Assembly: GCF_003478995.1 (NCBI RefSeq)
Contig: NZ_QUGI01000005.1
Location: 194,976-258,975 of the forward strand
DNA: 64,000 bases
Origin: Pseudoflavonifractor sp. AF19-9AC
GTDB taxonomy: Bacteria; Bacillota; Clostridia; Oscillospirales; Oscillospiraceae
Direction: 5' to 3'
The notes under the pieces were generated by a model that was not told where the DNA came from, searched no databases, and was given only the letters and a program-made list of their open reading frames with translations. This document shows positions 60,740-64,000 of the stretch, in pieces. The translations under genes were made by a program, and so were the position numbers. How positions within the stretch are numbered: position 1 is the first letter of the stretch; each line of letters starts with the position of its first letter.

Positions 60740-61737
60740 AGCGGAAGTACATTCTGTTGGGCGTAGTATCGGTGATTTTTCTATGTACCATAATCCTGGC
60801 CATTCAGTTCGGCAGCTACCCCGTACGTACAGGAGAGCTCTTTGCTGTGATTGATGCCCATATCAACGGGCTGGTGTATCCGGACGGCAACGCAGATACC
60901 ATCGTGTGGGGAATCCGGCTGCCTCGCGTGCTGACGGCAGCTATGATTGGCATTGCCCTAAGCGTTTCCGGCGCTTTGTTTCAGGGGATTTTCCGCAATC
61001 CCCTGGTAGAGCCGTATATACTGGGTGTCTCCTCCGGGTCAGCCTTTGGTGCGGCGCTGTGTATCGTGTATTTCCCCATGGCCTCCAAAAGTCTGGCAGC
61101 ATTCCTGTTTGCGGTTGTTTCCATGTTTCTGGCTTACGCTTTGGCATACACAAAGGAAAGCGTGCCGGTGGTGCGCTTGATCTTGTCTGGCATGATTGTG
61201 TCGGCTGTCTTTACGGCACTGCTGAATTTTCTGAAGGTGGCGGCCTCAGATTCGAAGCTCAGAGAGATCACATTCTGGACCATGGGCGGATTTTATACCT
61301 CTGAATGGACAGGCGCGGTACGGATGACCGTGATCGCAGGGATCGGACTGTTTATTGCCTGTGTGTCAGGCTGGAAACTGAACGTGTTGGCCATGGGAGA
61401 TCAGGAAGCCAAGACGATGGGACTCAATGTGGGGCGGATGAAATTTCTGCTGATTCTTGTGGCCACGTTCCTGACGGCATCCTCCGTGGCAGAGGCAGGG
61501 ATTATCTCCTGGGTGGGGCTGATGGTACCCCATGCGGCACGTATGCTGATTGGGCCGGATCACCGCTATATGATCCCGTTTTCTGCGTTGCTGGGTGGTA
61601 CATTTTTAGTGATCTGCGACACGTTGGCCCGGACTTTGATTATGGGAGAATTGCCTGTCAGCATCATTACGTCAATTTTGGGGGCACCCTATTTGATTTT
61701 CCTGCTGCGGCATAACAGAAAGGTATATTTCGAATGA
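60736..61737 (+). CDS. FecCD/BtuC-family ABC permease
   Basis: The 333-aa protein has about 9-10 membrane helices. Family features are WGIRLPRVLTAAMIGIALSV, GALFQGIFRNPLVEPYILGV, SSGSAFGAALCI and the late VGLMVPHAARMLIGPDHRYM. It forms the channel for a metal-chelate or cobalamin-like substrate. It overlaps both neighbours by 4 bp. Confidence 0.92.
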   Translation: MKRKYILLGVVSVIFLCTIILAIQFGSYPVRTGELFAVIDAHINGLVYPDGNADTIVWGIRLPRVLTAAMIGIALSVSGALFQGIFRNPLVEPYILGVSSGSAFGAALCIVYFPMASKSLAAFLFAVVSMFLAYALAYTKESVPVVRLILSGMIVSAVFTALLNFLKVAASDSKLREITFWTMGGFYTSEWTGAVRMTVIAGIGLFIACVSGWKLNVLAMGDQEAKTMGLNVGRMKFLLILVATFLTASSVAEAGIISWVGLMVPHAARMLIGPDHRYMIPFSALLGGTFLVICDTLARTLIMGELPVSIITSILGAPYLIFLLRHNRKVYFE

Positions 61738-62507
61738 ATATGGAATTTCAAATCAAGCAGGTGACGTTCTGTTATGATAAGGAGCCGATTTTAAAAGGGG
61801 TTACCGGAGGGTTCCGGGGCGCGGGACTGTACGGGATTTTTGGACCCAACGGTTCGGGGAAAACCACGCTTTTAAAGTGCTGCGCGGGAATCCTTTCCCC
61901 CCTGGAGGGAAGGATCGAATTTGCGGGAAACTCCCTGCACCGGATGAGTTACCGGGAGAGGGGGCGTCTCGTTTCCTATGTGCCCCAGGAGCACAGCTTG
62001 TCCTTCCCCTTTACGGTGGAAGAGATGGTGCTGATGGGCCGGACGCCTCATCTAGGAGGCCTGAACAGGCCCCGCCGGAACGATGAGGAGATTGCACGCG
62101 GCGCAATGGCTGAGATCGGCATTGCGGAGCTGGCGGAAAAACCGTACACGCAGCTTTCCGGGGGGCAAAGACAACTGGTATTGCTGGCCCGGGCTATGGC
62201 CCAGGATACGCCTGTGATCATTCTGGATGAGCCTACGTCGGCCCTGGATTTTCGGAACCAGTTATTGGTGTATGAGACCCTTCGTAAACTGGCGGAAAAA
62301 GGAAAAATGATTATTGCGTGTACCCATGATCCCAATCATGTGAAATGGTTTTGCGATGAGGTCTTGGTGCTGAAAGCGGGGACGGTTGTGCGTCAGGGAG
62401 CTGTGAATGTTACGTTGACGGAAAGCTGTCTGTGGGAACTTTACGGAGGGATTTGCAGGCTGCAGGACGGAATGATCGTGCCGCAATTAGAGCGCGAACC
62501 GGGATGA
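61734..62507 (+). CDS. FecE/BtuD-family ABC ATPase
   Basis: The 257-aa ATPase has Walker A FGPNGSGKTTLLKCCAG, signature QLSGGQRQLVLLARAMAQD and Walker B PVIILDEPTSALDF. It completes the transporter with the two genes before it. Its ATG overlaps the permease stop. Confidence 0.93.
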   Translation: MNMEFQIKQVTFCYDKEPILKGVTGGFRGAGLYGIFGPNGSGKTTLLKCCAGILSPLEGRIEFAGNSLHRMSYRERGRLVSYVPQEHSLSFPFTVEEMVLMGRTPHLGGLNRPRRNDEEIARGAMAEIGIAELAEKPYTQLSGGQRQLVLLARAMAQDTPVIILDEPTSALDFRNQLLVYETLRKLAEKGKMIIACTHDPNHVKWFCDEVLVLKAGTVVRQGAVNVTLTESCLWELYGGICRLQDGMIVPQLEREPG

Positions 62508-62545
62508 GCTGTGGAAGAGGCTGGTTTTGCCCTTTGAAATCTTGG

Positions 62546-62574
62546 ATGACAATTACCAGCTGCTTATGTATAAT
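62546..62574 (+). promoter_or_regulatory. Promoter of larE-larB
   Basis: ATGACA (62546-62551), 17-bp spacer, TATAAT (62569-62574), inside the 117-bp gap after the ATPase gene. The lar genes can thus be transcribed separately from the transporter. Confidence 0.6.
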
Positions 62575-62624
62575 GTTGGTAATATGCCAGGAAGAAAGAT
62601 TTTCTCGGGGAAGGGAATTTTTAT

Positions 62625-63371
62625 ATGACGCTCGGTGAATTTTTCCAAATGTATCCCAAAGTAGCCCTTGCGTTTTCCGGCGGAGTCGACTCGGCATATT
62701 TGCTCTATGCGGCGGTCAGCTGTGGCGCTCAGGTTCGGGCTTATTATGTCAAGTCCGCCTTTCAGCCGCAGTTTGAACTGGAAGATGCGCAGAGACTTGC
62801 AAAGGAATTGAATGCGGATATGCGGGTTTTGCAGGTAGATGTACTCGCCAATCAGCACGTGGCCTCAAATCCCGCGGATCGATGTTATTACTGCAAAAGA
62901 GGAATTTTCACGGCAATTTTAAACGCGGCAGCGGAGGACGGTTTTTCGGTGCTGATAGATGGAACCAATGCTTCTGACGATGCGGGAGATCGCCCTGGTA
63001 TGCGTGCCTTGCGGGAAATGTCTGTCCGTTCGCCTCTTCGGGAATGTGGTTTAACAAAGGCTGAGGTGCGACGGCTCTCCAAGGAAGCGGGGCTTTTCAC
63101 CTGGGACAAGCCGGCCTATGCCTGCCTTGCCACACGGGTTCCCGCCGGTGTGGAAATTACGGAAGAGATGCTGCAAAAAACGGAAGCGGCGGAGGACTTT
63201 CTGTTTTCCCAGGGATTTTCCGATTTTCGGGTGAGAATGATGGGAAATGCTGCACGGCTGCAATTACCGGAAGCCCAGCTGCCGCTTCTGCTGGAAAAGA
63301 GGCAGACCGTCGTTTCGGAATTGAAAAAGAGCTACGGCGCGGTGCTGTTGGATCTGGAGGTGCGGGGATGA
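62625..63371 (+). CDS. larE: LarE, sulfur transferase for nickel-pincer cofactor
   Basis: The 248-aa PP-loop protein (SGGVDS at residues 18-23) adenylates and thiolates the nicotinate-derived precursor of the nickel-pincer nucleotide cofactor of lactate racemase. Cysteines C87 and C90 (DRCYYCKRG) and C166 (PAYACLATRVP) are present. GAAGGGA lies 8 nt before the ATG. The stop overlaps larB (ATGA). Confidence 0.9.
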   Translation: MTLGEFFQMYPKVALAFSGGVDSAYLLYAAVSCGAQVRAYYVKSAFQPQFELEDAQRLAKELNADMRVLQVDVLANQHVASNPADRCYYCKRGIFTAILNAAAEDGFSVLIDGTNASDDAGDRPGMRALREMSVRSPLRECGLTKAEVRRLSKEAGLFTWDKPAYACLATRVPAGVEITEEMLQKTEAAEDFLFSQGFSDFRVRMMGNAARLQLPEAQLPLLLEKRQTVVSELKKSYGAVLLDLEVRG

Positions 63372-64000
63372 ATAATGAGATAAAGCGTATATTGGAATCC
63401 GTACGAAGCGGGGAACTGTCCGTGGACGATGCGCTGCTGAAGATCAAAGCGGAGCCCTTTGAGGACATTGGTTTTGCGAAGGTAGATCTGCACCGCAAGA
63501 TCCGTCAGGGAGCGGCGGAGGTCATCTATGGCGCAGGCAAAACGCCGGAGCAGATCAGCGGAATTCTGGATGTGTTGAAGAAAAACGGGCAGGATACCAT
63601 CCTCATTACCCGTATGTCTCCCGAGGCTGCCGCTGCTGTGGGACAGAAACATGAATTGGACTATCATGCAGATGCCAGGGTGGGTATTCTCGGTCAGATG
63701 CCGGCGCCTACCGGGATTGGGCGGATCGTGATCACAACCGGCGGAACCAGTGATATTCCGGTGGCGGAGGAAGCGGCGCTGACTGCACAGATTTTGGGCA
63801 ATGAGGTGGTGCGGCTGTACGATGTGGGTGTTGCGGGGCTTCACCGCACTCTGGCGCACCTGGATGATATTATGAGCGCCAGTGTCATCGTGGCCATAGC
63901 CGGTATGGAAGGAGCGCTCGCCAGCGTGATCGGCGGTCTTGCAGACTGTCCGGTGATTGCCGTGCCAACCAGTGTTGGGTACGGTGCCTCATTCAACGGC
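63368..64000 (+). CDS. larB: LarB, carboxylase/hydrolase for nickel-pincer cofactor (3' end outside window)
   Basis: The visible 211 residues have the PurE/AIRC-like domain of LarB: GILGQMPAPTGIGRIVITTG, GTSDIPVAEEAALTAQI, LYDVGVAGLHRTL. LarB carboxylates nicotinic acid adenine dinucleotide and releases AMP in the first step of the pathway. It is coupled to larE by ATGA and runs off the right edge. Confidence 0.9.
   Translation, partial: MNNEIKRILESVRSGELSVDDALLKIKAEPFEDIGFAKVDLHRKIRQGAAEVIYGAGKTPEQISGILDVLKKNGQDTILITRMSPEAAAAVGQKHELDYHADARVGILGQMPAPTGIGRIVITTGGTSDIPVAEEAALTAQILGNEVVRLYDVGVAGLHRTLAHLDDIMSASVIVAIAGMEGALASVIGGLADCPVIAVPTSVGYGASFNG

Overview
The window comes from a Gram-positive gut anaerobe of the class Clostridia, most probably Oscillospiraceae (Flavonifractor/Lawsonibacter-like). 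This is inferred from G+C-rich genes with GGAGG ribosome sites, an archaeal/eukaryal-type ProRS, S-layer (SLH) anchoring, LarE/LarB, and Tn1549-type conjugation genes. No taxonomic search was possible.

Left chromosomal part (1-10060). It holds a truncated PTS permease, two membrane-attached XRE regulators, the niacin repressor niaR, a lipoprotein, proS, a three-gene sigma-like/coiled-coil/zinc-ribbon operon, tRNA-Thr and tRNA-Tyr, an array of about 275-bp tandem repeats, a small P-loop ATPase, pgi and tRNA-Val.

Composite mobile region (10016-51468). A perfect 46-bp repeat of the tRNA-Val 3' end brackets 41.4 kb. The outer element looks like an integrative mobilizable element. It has two overlapping tyrosine integrases, a toxin-antitoxin cassette (VbhA-like antitoxin, an unknown 84-aa protein, a zeta toxin), a MobP relaxase with Sel1 repeats, a mobilisation accessory protein, a DNA-binding or replication protein and an excisionase. 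Remnants of a malic enzyme gene and of a second relaxase follow. A complete ICE of about 27 kb (about 20092-47186) sits next to these remnants. It has a large serine recombinase, an ABC transporter with a two-component system, a relaxase and MobC, and a type IV secretion module (VirB4, VirB6-like, VirD4, PrgI, PcfB, NlpC/P60). It also has ArdA, a cytosine methyltransferase and a ParB-like protein. An AT-rich cargo (cupin regulator, frameshifted AGCS carrier, MalY/PatB C-S lyase) lies between the ICE and attR.

The most striking signal is a 23-bp palindrome found 19 times. All copies are inside the ICE and most lie 0-8 bp after a stop codon. Four copies are read in frame inside proteins and give SG-x(3)-PK peptides. 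Its arrangement resembles a dispersed operator or partition-site system, or a selfish palindrome.

Right part (51469-64000). Beyond attR are remnants of further integrases. A 1,855-aa secreted SLH-anchored protein follows (phosphodiesterase, CBM6, three LamG domains). The window ends in an operon-like run of a FecCD-type ABC transporter with an embedded SAM methyltransferase, then larE and larB. This suggests nickel uptake coupled to nickel-pincer cofactor synthesis.
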